Positions 1 to 7,440 of a DNA stretch of 15,898 bases are shown here, one piece after another. A program made the position numbers and the translations under genes. This DNA is from Chrysochromulina tobinii. Lineage: Eukaryota; Haptophyta; Prymnesiales; Chrysochromulinaceae. Where the stretch lies: contig JWZX01002460.1 of the NCBI GenBank assembly GCA_001275005.1, forward strand, positions 1 through 15,898, read 5' to 3'. How positions within the stretch are numbered: the stretch's first letter is position 1; every line of letters starts with the position of its first letter. The notes below the pieces were generated by a model. That model saw nothing but the letters and a program-made list of their open reading frames with translations, was not told where the DNA came from and searched no databases.

Positions 1-490
1 TTGGTCTGTGTGCCTTTGTGCGTCCGCGTGTCCCGTGTGTCCCGTGTGTGTCCCGGCTCCCCCCGGTGTCTTTTTACCGGTACCGGTACAGTACCGGATC
101 GCGATTGAGCCGTAAACAAAAAGCGTGAACACAATGCGCCGTCGTGAGCAGAAACAATCAGCGCAACGTGATACGATCCAACACACTGTTCACGCACCCC
201 GTATACTGCGCATCTCAGAGAGAGCGTGATGCTCGGATCCAAGCTCTGCCGCGGAGATTGCAGAGATGGCTCGAGGGGATCCAACCAGACGAGGGGCGGG
301 GCGGTGCGTTAGACACAATGACAGCGGCCCCTCCCATATCCTTAACCTTATCCACAATGCCGCCGACGCGGCCACGCGTCGCACGTCACGCATAGAGCAT
401 GGCACAGAGCATGGCACAGAGACCAACTTGAGTCACGACGGCATGCGACGGGTTGCGCCGCCACACGACCACGCTTCGGTGATAAGCGCC
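1..490. other. Gene-free 3' flank of the methyltransferase
   Basis: No convincing coding sequence is seen; the short reading frames here lack any recognisable motif. Positions 1-60 are a GTGTCCCGTGTG-type simple-sequence stretch, and around 76-97 there is a run of CCGGTACCGG-like palindromic units. The right part holds one copy of a dispersed repeat (listed separately at 136-249). This is the downstream side of the minus-strand methyltransferase gene, but no AATAAA signal was found for it. Confidence 0.5.
136..249 (+). repeat. Dispersed direct repeat R1, copy 1
   Basis: Three blocks recur in the same order and nearly the same spacing at 2018-2126: GCGCCGTCGTGA (136-147), TCCAACACACTG (177-188), and a 39-bp core (211-249) that differs from its partner (2088-2126) at one base. 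The core contains CTCAGAGAGAGCG and CTCGGATCCAAGCTCTGC. The blocks between are diverged with small indels. Both copies lie at the 3' side of a minus-strand gene. It could be an old transposon remnant or a fragment of a duplicated gene end; no terminal repeats or target-site duplication were recognised. Confidence 0.75.
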
Positions 491-1466
491 TTACTCGGCA
501 GGCATCCTGCTGCGGGATGCGTGAGTCTTGCGCAGATGCAGGACGGCACTTTTCCAGCGCGTATCCGAGTCTGGTTGGCCCAGGTACTTGCCGCCTACGT
601 CCTCAACTAGGACGGTACAGCCCCGGGCAGCGAGCATCGGCTTCAGAAACCTGAGGGGCGTTGCATGCATCTGCGCCCCACCGAGCCGAATCGAGGCCTC
701 CAGATCACAGTGCCCATGAGTCATGATGCCCGATCTCATAGAGTGGCCAACTGCTGTGGGGATCTGGATCCAGCCAGACCCACCGGGTGCGAGAACGTCA
801 CAGAGCTGCTCGAGATACACCTGCTGCAGCGGAGGCACCATGTGCTGAAGCACGATCACACTGTGGACAAAGTCGACCTGCCGGCCGCGCATGGCGGCCA
901 GCAAGTCTGGGGTCGAGTGCACGAAATGAAGGCGAGCCGTCGTCTGACCGCGTCGTCGGCTCCACTCGTCACGGGCGATGGACAGATGGTGCACCGACTG
1001 GTCGATGCAAAAGACGTGGCTGACGTTGGGCAGCCGTGCGAACGCCATGCCAAGCCGCCCGAGCCCGCAACCAAAGTCGAGCACGATGCCCCTGCAGCTG
1101 AGGGTGAGCCTTGTGTACCTCCGCCACGTGTGCGTCACCACCGTCGTAAAACTCGCGCTTTCCCGCCTCTGTAATTTGCCGCTTCCCCTTCCACTTGTTC
1201 ACCGAGATCACCGACCACCATGGAGCATCGCGGCCAAGGATGTTCCATTCCAGGGCATGCGAACTGAAAATCTCGGAAAGGTCGTTCAACTCGTACGTAT
1301 GGCTGCAATATCGGTTGTGAAACCGTCGATACGATAACCGCCCGGGGTCCAGTAGTGCCGAGCGAAGTTGGCCAGCCTGGGCCACCTCTGGCCATGGAGG
1401 GTCTACATACGGCAACGCTGGTGGGAGAGGGCTGTCGAAGGCACCGAAGAGGGCTCTGAATGACAT
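491..1466 (-). CDS. Class I SAM-dependent methyltransferase, frame broken once
   Basis: Predicted to transfer a methyl group from S-adenosylmethionine; the acceptor is unknown. The N-terminal part (ATG at 1466) reads to about position 1092 and carries the pre-Rossmann segment typical of one bacterial-type family: PWWSVISVNKWKG, then a KREFYDGGDAHV helix. The core continues in another frame from about 1091 to the stop at 491: motif I VLDFGCGLGRLG, an acidic strand end FCIDQS, DFVHSVIVLQHM (motif IV region), and LAPGGSGWIQIP (motif VI region). Together about 320 residues, a normal length. The frames meet near 1089-1094 (CAGGGG on the coding strand), where one base too many would explain the break. 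No GT-AG intron of suitable length was found there, so an assembly indel or a real frameshift mutation is likelier. Many family members sit in polysaccharide or natural-product loci. The methyltransferase call is firm; whether the gene is functional is not. Confidence 0.8.
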
Positions 1467-1531
1467 TCAGGGAGATCCACACAGCCGAGATAAACACAGA
1501 TTCTCTCTTCCGAACCGAAACCACCGAAGAA

Positions 1532-1651
1532 CAAGTCAAGTCAAGTCAAGTCAAGTCGAATCAAGTCAAATCAAGTCAAGTCAACTTGACTTGACTTGAC
1601 TTGAAACTTGACTTGACTTGACTTGACTTGACTTGACTTGACTTGACTTAA
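1532..1651. repeat. TCAAG microsatellite that inverts into CTTGA (foldback)
   Basis: The left part is CAAGT pentamers with a few variants (CGAAT, CAAAT). It switches at position 1585 into the exact complement, ACTTG pentamers, running to 1651. Around the switch 1571-1584 pairs perfectly with 1586-1599 around a one-base loop, and imperfect pairing extends outward. The whole 120-bp tract could extrude as a cruciform or form an RNA hairpin. Confidence 0.9.
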
Positions 1652-1834
1652 GAACAAAAGCGTGAACTATGTACATTGTACTATCGGCGGGGGGCCGATA
1701 GATGTAGCGTGGCCGGGACGGGGGTGGGGCCGGATCCTTGAAAATCCTCGCCGGTGTGTTAGTCCCCCGAGCGACACGACCGCTCTCCAAGCATCACTGC
1801 GTGGCAGTGTTTCGTGTGGACTGTGGTACACTCG

Positions 1835-1908
1835 TGTCTCGTGTGGGTGGCTCGGGAGTCGGGTCGGTGCCGTGCCTTGTGTGTCGATTCAACTGACCCT
1901 CTCTCAAC
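1835..1908 (+). repeat. Dispersed repeat R2, copy near the COG0523 3' flank
   Basis: The 26-bp core (1875-1900, starting CCTTGTGTGTCG and ending CAACTGACCCT) is identical to the reverse complement of 15363-15388 and of its tandem duplicate 15410-15435. Similarity extends leftwards through a TCTCGTGTGG...GGTCGGT stretch. The right-hand copies lie just upstream of the WbsX-like gene. Confidence 0.75.
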
Positions 1909-2017
1909 AAAAGCCCAGTCACAAGTCAGTCAGTCGAGTCAGAAGTTTCGACCGTTTCGTCGCGGTCCCCCCCGCGCTCACACCTCAGTCCTCACTAGAC
2001 ACTACACAAAGGTCAAA

Positions 2018-2126
2018 GCGCCGTCGTGACCGGACGTCAAAGTGCACCGTGATAATTTCCAACACACTGCGTTCATAATTTCCAACACATCTCAGAGAGA
2101 GCGTAATGCTCGGATCCAAGCTCTGC
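2018..2126 (+). repeat. Dispersed direct repeat R1, copy 2
   Basis: Partner of 136-249, with the same three blocks: GCGCCGTCGTGA at 2018-2029, TCCAACACACTG at 2058-2069, and the 39-bp core at 2088-2126. It ends only about 20 bp from the stop codon of the minus-strand COG0523 gene, so part of it probably lies in that gene's 3' untranslated region. Confidence 0.75.
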
Positions 2127-2147
2127 TGCGCGCCGCACGCTCCTGTG

Positions 2148-5100
2148 CTACGTATGTGGGTCCACAAATGCGGCCTCAGTGACGGCCTCAGTGCGTGTGG
2201 CCGTGGTCGTGGTCGTGGTCGTGCCCCTCCGCACCGCCCGGCGACGCCATCTCCACGGTCCCTCGTCCCACTTCTCCGCAAACGGGTCCGCCAACGTGAG
2301 CCACCCCTCCGCGCCGCCGACCATCTCCGCGTCGGTCAGCAGGCACGCGTGGATCGCGGCCTCGGCTGCACGATGATCCAAGTGCCGTCCGATGACGACG
2401 AGCTCTGTCTGCCGGTCGCCGTGCTCCTCGTGCCAGAGCGGCTTGATGTCTTCCTCGAGTGTCTCCGGCCACAGCTCGCGCGGGATCGCGTCCCACCAAG
2501 GCGGGCCTGGATCCAGGCTGAACTGCGTACCCGCGAGCGCGGCGTGAGCTTGCTGGCTGTGGCGCGTGGCGATCCACGCGATGCCCTTGAGCCGGAGCAG
2601 GTTGGCGAGCGCGCCTGGACGCGGGCGGCTGCAAAAGGCGCCATGCAGGCGCTGCGGGTGGAACGGGCGCTTGGCGCGGTAGATGAAGGAGGAGATCCCA
2701 TACTCGACGGTCTCGGGCAAGTGCTCGTGTTCCCGCGCTTCGGCCAACCAGTTGGGATGCGTCTCGGCGACCCGCAACGAGAAGCGCGCCTTGTCGAGCA
2801 GTACCGACGGCTCGAGGCGGCTGTTCATGGTGCGGAGGACTTCCGCCCCGGGGTTGATCTTCTTGACGAACCTCTCGACAGCGGCCATCTCGACCTCGCT
2901 GAGGAGATCCACCTTATTGAGCGTGATCACGTCGGCGAACTCGAGACTGCTCACACAGCAGCTGCGAGACCGTGCGCACGTCGCCCGGTGCCCGCCTGCC
3001 CAGCCGCGCTCCGCGAGCGTGTCCATGGTGGTCAGCTGCTCGAAGATCGCGGCTGCGTCGACCACGGTCACGAGGTTGTGGAGGCTCGCCACGTCGCCCA
3101 AGCTCAAGCCGGACGCATCGTCCTTGAAGCTGAAGGTCTCGGCCACGGGCATCGGCTCCGAGATGCCCGACGACTCGACGATGCAGTGATCGAAGCGCTG
3201 CTCGGCCGCGAGGGCGGCGATCGAGGCGAGGAGATCCTCGCGCAGCGTGCAGCAGATGCATCCATTGGACAGCTCGATCATCTTCTCCTCCATTTGGAGC
3301 ACGTTCGCGCGCCGCACGAGCTCGGCGTCAATGTTGATCGTCGCCATGTCGTTGACGATGATGGCGATGCGGTAGCCGGCGCTATTGCGCAGCAAATGGT
3401 TCAGGAGGGTCGTCTTGCCAGCACCGAGGAACCCTGAGAGGACCGTGACCGGTAGCAACGGCACCTTGCCGTCGAGGCCCCTGGGCGCCAGCGCGTTCGC
3501 CGCCTGCTGCACCGCCAGCAACGAAGAGGGCACCTTGGAAGCTCGCACCTTGGCAGCTCCCGCGTCGGCTCCCGCTGGAGGCACCAGCGGCTCGGTGCGA
3601 ATCGTGCCTAAGATGCGTGGATCTTGCCCGAGCCCGAAGCCCGCCAGGGAGACGGGAGGAGCCATGCCATGGCCGTTACTCGGCGGGCCATTCAAGGGCA
3701 TGGAAGGGTCCGCGCTACTAAGGCCGTTGGCAGCTGGGGCGGCGCCTAGCACATTCGCCGCCAGAAGCGCCAGCAGCTGATCGAACTTGGTCTCAAGAGA
3801 AAAGAGGCGTTGCCTCACCTCGCTCTCGCCGTCATGCGCCCCTGCAGCAGCTGACGGCGACGCATGAGCGCTCCCGCTCCCTCGGTGGAGACCATGGTGC
3901 GTCTCCGTCGGCGGCTCGGCTGGCGTCGCGCCGGTGGCGTGACGCGGCGGCAGCGGCAGCGCGAGCGAGGCAGGCGAAGGCGTGCCAAGCCACTCCTGCC
4001 CAAAATATCCGCCCCATTTTGGCACGAGACGGCCCGCATGCACTGCGGCAGCGAGAGCGCAGGCGAGCGTCCGCAAGGTCGCGAGAGCGTGTGCATCGTG
4101 ACGCAGTGCGTGCACCGCGCGTGGCCACGTGTACCAATCATACGTGTCGTCTTCGTCGGTCAAGTCGGCGTCCTCCAATGGTCCGGGCGGCGGCGGCCGG
4201 GCGGCGTACAGAGCGTAGATCAGAGCGTGGCGCGTAATAGGCCATTCATCGCCCAGGTGCAGAGCGGCAGGCGGAACGGCGGGCAGACTCTCAAGCTCCG
4301 AGTGCCTCCACTCATCCGCGATGTCGCAATTCTCGGCGGCTGCGCGGTAGGCGCCCTCCATGTCGGTCTCGCCCGGACGAAGCGCGACTGTTGGGAAGGC
4401 CATCCCCTTCCACAGCGGCGGCGACGCGAGCGAGCGCACAAGCACACAGCGATTGCCGCGCAGGATGAGGGTGCCCACCATTTGGACAGGCGACTCGGAC
4501 CCAGTCACGGATCCATTCACACACCCATTCGCAGACCCGTTCGCTCGAGCAGCAGTCGAGGGAAAGGGGACGGAGCCCGTGCCCGTGCCCGAGGACTCTG
4601 GTGAGGTCGCGGCGGCGGGCACCGGCATCGGGACGAGCGCTACCGCAACCGCCGCCTCCGCCGCCGACGCCGCCTCCGCGAGCATCTGGGGATCAAGATC
4701 GCTCACGACTGCCTCGGTCTGCTTCGTGTTCCGGCTCATCTCAAAGGTCACTTCGCCCCAAAAGATGGTCTGGCCGAGCGCGTCGGTCGCGCCCGGGTCG
4801 AGCAGCGCGCCGTCGATCTCAGCGGCTGCGGGGCCGCTGCGTACGCCGTCGGAGAGCAGCGCCGAGTACAGCGCCCCTCCGGCTGCCGCGAGCTCGGGCC
4901 GCGAGGAGAGCGTCTCGAGCACGCGTGAGGCTCCTCTTGGGAACGCATGGCGCACAACGGCGTCACGACGCTCGAGCGCTGTGCGGTTTTCGTAGAAGAC
5001 GTCGAGGGCCACTCCAACTTTCTGCGCCGACTTGGCCAGTCGTGCGTTCACCACGGCAACGCTCAGCTTCGGCTTCAGCAGCACGACCCGCTCGACGACA

Positions 5101-5612
5101 CCCTCTCGAAGGCCGTGCTCGGCCGGCGGCACCTGCAGCAAGCCCAGCGCGAGCGCCGCGCCGCCGTCGATGCCGACGAGAGTCACGGTCCCATGGTGGC
5201 CGGTGAGCAACTTCTCCAGCAGCCGGCCCACTGGCTTGCCGAGCTGCTTGCCGAGCTGCCCGGCCGTCGCCTCCTTGTCGAGGACCGACTGCGCGCTCTC
5301 ATTTGCTGGGATGAGCGGCGTGCAGTCGAGGATGAAGATGGCGCCAGGAGGCGATACGCTCGCGTCCGTGGTCATGAGCACACGCTGCACGGCCGGAAGG
5401 ATTAGGCCCACGCTCGGACCCACGCCAGGGTGTGACCACTCTGTCCTCTTGGGCTGCGCCGCGGGCTCCGGAAGCCACAGCACGACAGCGAGGTCTGGAG
5501 GCATTTGCGTCGGCTTGATGGGTGAGTAGCCAAGATATGCAACGAGACATTGCGCCGTGGCGAACGCGCCGGTTTCCTTGGCCTTGGCGACATCGCGGTC
5601 TTTGCGGCTCAT
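2148..5612 (-). CDS. Large COG0523/CobW-type GTPase with N-terminal hydrolase-like and Nudix-like regions
   Basis: COG0523 (G3E) proteins are GTPases that insert or deliver metals, often zinc. The frame is open from an ATG at 5867 (1239 residues); Met86 at 5612 (MSRKDRDVAKAK) is chosen because the upstream 85 residues look unstructured and overlap promoter-like DNA. In 1239-numbering: residues ~125-400 resemble a degenerate alpha/beta-hydrolase fold (LVGIDGGAALALG where a nucleophile elbow would be); ~461-600 is Nudix-like with a decayed box (RPGETDMEGAYRAAAEN in place of the REUXEE core); ~410-450 and ~625-790 are low-complexity linkers. The GTPase has Walker A GFLGAGKTT (812-820), the metal-binding CxCC in GCICCTLRED (869-878), ESSGISEP (898-905) and NKVDLL (984-989), then a CobW C-terminal domain (~1053-1195, ETVEYGISSFIYRAKRPFHP). 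Conserved sequence is displaced into another frame at about 2950-2990 and after about 2270 (see findings). The GTPase assignment is firm; the N-terminal folds are inference. Confidence 0.85.
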   Translation of the reverse strand: MSRKDRDVAKAKETGAFATAQCLVAYLGYSPIKPTQMPPDLAVVLWLPEPAAQPKRTEWSHPGVGPSVGLILPAVQRVLMTTDASVSPPGAIFILDCTPLIPANESAQSVLDKEATAGQLGKQLGKPVGRLLEKLLTGHHGTVTLVGIDGGAALALGLLQVPPAEHGLREGVVERVVLLKPKLSVAVVNARLAKSAQKVGVALDVFYENRTALERRDAVVRHAFPRGASRVLETLSSRPELAAAGGALYSALLSDGVRSGPAAAEIDGALLDPGATDALGQTIFWGEVTFEMSRNTKQTEAVVSDLDPQMLAEAASAAEAAVAVALVPMPVPAAATSPESSGTGTGSVPFPSTAARANGSANGCVNGSVTGSESPVQMVGTLILRGNRCVLVRSLASPPLWKGMAFPTVALRPGETDMEGAYRAAAENCDIADEWRHSELESLPAVPPAALHLGDEWPITRHALIYALYAARPPPPGPLEDADLTDEDDTYDWYTWPRAVHALRHDAHALATLRTLACALAAAVHAGRLVPKWGGYFGQEWLGTPSPASLALPLPPRHATGATPAEPPTETHHGLHRGSGSAHASPSAAAGAHDGESEVRQRLFSLETKFDQLLALLAANVLGAAPAANGLSSADPSMPLNGPPSNGHGMAPPVSLAGFGLGQDPRILGTIRTEPLVPPAGADAGAAKVRASKVPSSLLAVQQAANALAPRGLDGKVPLLPVTVLSGFLGAGKTTLLNHLLRNSAGYRIAIIVNDMATINIDAELVRRANVLQMEEKMIELSNGCICCTLREDLLASIAALAAEQRFDHCIVESSGISEPMPVAETFSFKDDASGLSLGDVASLHNLVTVVDAAAIFEQLTTMDTLAERGWAGGHRATCARSRSCCVSSLEFADVITLNKVDLLSEVEMAAVERFVKKINPGAEVLRTMNSRLEPSVLLDKARFSLRVAETHPNWLAEAREHEHLPETVEYGISSFIYRAKRPFHPQRLHGAFCSRPRPGALANLLRLKGIAWIATRHSQQAHAALAGTQFSLDPGPPWWDAIPRELWPETLEEDIKPLWHEEHGDRQTELVVIGRHLDHRAAEAAIHACLLTDAEMVGGAEGWLTLADPFAEKWDEGPWRWRRRAVRRGTTTTTTTATRTEAVTEAAFVDPHT

Positions 5613-5834
5613 CGCTGCTACGCGATCGAGTGTTCGCCGCGCGTGAGTCGAGTGTGAACGTGAACACGACGGGCCATCAACAAAACGTAGGCCCGGATCC
5701 GCAATCATCCTTTCTGGATTAGCAAACCCACGCTCGCAAACAGCGCTTCCAACTTTGTTCACGAAACCCCACGCACACGCGTCGTTAAGCGGTGCGACCC
5801 AGCACCTTGGCTGTCGCCCCTCTCTCTCTGTCTT

Positions 5835-6002
5835 ATGGTTAGGACATACATCCGCAAGGGTGGCCATAGCGGCGACCGCAGCAAGGCTGGCCTGCCTGCC
5901 GGCTACTGGCAGGATAACCAGGGTGGTCGCGCCGCAGCAGCTGCAGCAAAGGCCTGCAGCAAAGGCGAAGGAAGAGCTAGAGGAAGAGGCAACAAACGCT
6001 GA
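5835..6002 (+). CDS. Doubtful small ORF, 55 residues, basic
   Basis: ATG at 5835 opens a short frame beginning MVRTYIRKGGHSGDRSKAG and ending in an Arg/Gly/Lys-rich tail (RARGRGNKR). A start of the MVRxYxRK type is reminiscent of the N-terminus of Pogo/Tigger-like transposase DNA-binding domains, but the match is short and could be chance. It is head-to-head with the COG0523 gene, whose longest possible N-terminus overlaps it. A good splice-donor look-alike (ATG followed by GTAAGC near 6014) lies just past the stop. It may be a transposon remnant, a first exon in another frame, or nothing. Confidence 0.2.
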   Translation: MVRTYIRKGGHSGDRSKAGLPAGYWQDNQGGRAAAAAAKACSKGEGRARGRGNKR

Positions 6003-6179
6003 GGAAAGCTTCCATGGTAAGCGTGGGGGTTTCGTGGGGGTGGGCAGATCTCATCACATACACGTGCACAAAAGGGGTATTTATTAAGGACCGCTTCAGG
6101 ATCTAGTCCAAAAAAGGTAGATCAGGAGCGGAACAATCAACAATGGTACTGACCTCGAGAGTTGCAGAGTTCCCCCCTG

Positions 6180-7440
6180 AAGATCGGATCGACATCGCGT
6201 CGCTCCTTGCGGCCGCTGCTACACGCGTAGAGGCGGCTAGCATGAACGCTGTGTCTATGTATAGCTGCTCAGCGTGACAGATCGACGTGATGCACACAAG
6301 GTCATGAGCACTGTTTCTTTCAACCTGCAACCCAACCCATCTCGTCTGCATGGTCGACGACGCAATGCAAGTGCAGATCGATCAGGCCGCCTCCTGTGGC
6401 CGCTGCTACACGCGTAGATGCATCTAGCACGAGAGCTGCGTCTGTGTATAGTTGCTCAGCGTGAACAAAGCCCGGCCGATCCGAACGGCGCTTCCGCGCG
6501 ACCTGTCTTTTGTCAAAGATCGCACCGCACCAACCTTGCTCATGTGCTTGCGAGAGCGCTGACCTGATTGCTCAGCAGCTATACACAGACTGTGACGCTC
6601 AGCAGCTATACACAGACGCAGTGCCCATGCTGTACGCATCTTGGCGTGTAGCAGTGACCGCACGAAGTGGCGGCGTCGTTGTGCACGTGCATGGCGTCGT
6701 CGAGTGCATCATGAAGTGCACGTATAGGTGCTCATATGCTTAGTCTTGCAAGGAAGTTGATCCTGCGTGCCTCACGTCGAGATCTGTGACGCTGAGCAGC
6801 TATGCACCGACGGAGCGCTCGTGCTAGACGCATGTAGGAGCGGCCGCAGGAAGCGGCCTCATCGATCTGCACTTGCATTGCGTCGTCAAAGATGCACTTG
6901 AGTCCAAGGTGTCGACAACAATGCTCATGCTGGGTCTTGCGGAGGAAGTGACCTTGCGAGCCTCACTTGGATCTCATCCCGCCGCTTCCTGCTGATGCGA
7001 GACCACGCGTAGCTGCGTCTCGGACGGGCGCTACGCCTGCGGAGCGACGCTTGAGTGTGGCCCAGAGCGACGGCACTGACGCAAGATCAGTCGCCACGCA
7101 CCTGCGCATTAGCACACAGATTATGCTGCTTGATGACACATCAGCATGCTCGACGACGACGCGCGATGCACGTGCACATCAAGGACGCCGCGTCCTGCGC
7201 TCACTGCCCCATGCCATGATGCGACCGCTGCGTTGAGTCTTGAGTGGCCTTGTTGCATGTGCATGAGCAAGGTTTTTTGTGCGACATTCGACGCAACCCC
7301 ATTGCGCAACCCGTCTGCATGCTTAACGACGCGACGGTGCACATCGAGGACGCCGCTTCGTGCGGCTACCGCTACACTATCGCTACACGCATAGATGTGC
7401 GTAGCACGACGTAAGCACGACGCACCGCCGCGTTGAGTGT
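6180..7440. repeat. Array of diverged ~165-195-bp repeats in both orientations
   Basis: At least six diverged copies of one unit are seen. Forward copies lie near 6190-6277, 6349-6467, 7144-7240 and 7317-7437; inverted copies near 6594-6712 and 6788-6900, with probable decayed material at 6970-7090. The unit carries GACGACGCAATGCAAGTGCA, then GGCCGCTGCTACACGCGTAG, then GTCTGTGTATAGCTGCTCAG. A 27-bp stretch at 6356-6382 is perfectly complementary to 6861-6887. The block starting GCTCAGCAGCTATACAC is exactly duplicated at 6570-6590 and 6597-6617 (21 bp each). Period is about 187 bp between the first two forward copies, 194 between the inverted pair, and 165 between the last two. No protein motif is seen in any frame. 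Confidence 0.7.

Larger units (their letters stand above)
1467..2147. other. Gene-free intergenic region rich in repeats
   Basis: This lies between the 5' end of the methyltransferase and the 3' end of the COG0523 gene. It contains the TCAAG/CTTGA foldback (1532-1651), one copy of dispersed repeat R2 (core 1875-1900) and one copy of R1 (2018-2126). AAAAGCGTGAAC near 1656 repeats a 12-mer near 119, again upstream of an R1 copy. No coding sequence is supported. Confidence 0.5.

Noticed and set aside
144-610. Overlapping short plus-strand frames near the left edge
   Set aside because: They coincide with an R1 repeat and the 3' part of the methyltransferase and have no motif.
1089-1130. Mini-intron explaining the methyltransferase frame change
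   Set aside because: The GT...AG pairs I tried here (for example 21, 27 and 36 nt) are multiples of three and would not change the frame, and they are shorter than plausible introns.
1532-1651. CRISPR-like or rho-independent terminator interpretation of the foldback
   Set aside because: The unit is only five bases with no spacers, and the surroundings are eukaryotic.
2106-3437. Long plus-strand frame of 443 residues
   Set aside because: It lies antisense to the COG0523 GTPase domain, has no recognisable motif, and its Arg/Glu/His-rich composition is what the complement of a GC-rich coding strand gives.
5613-5867. 85-residue N-terminal extension of the COG0523 protein
   Set aside because: The frame is open, but the extension looks unlike a domain or a clear transit peptide and overlaps sequence resembling other 5' flanks here; Met86 is preferred. 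An organelle-targeting role cannot be excluded.
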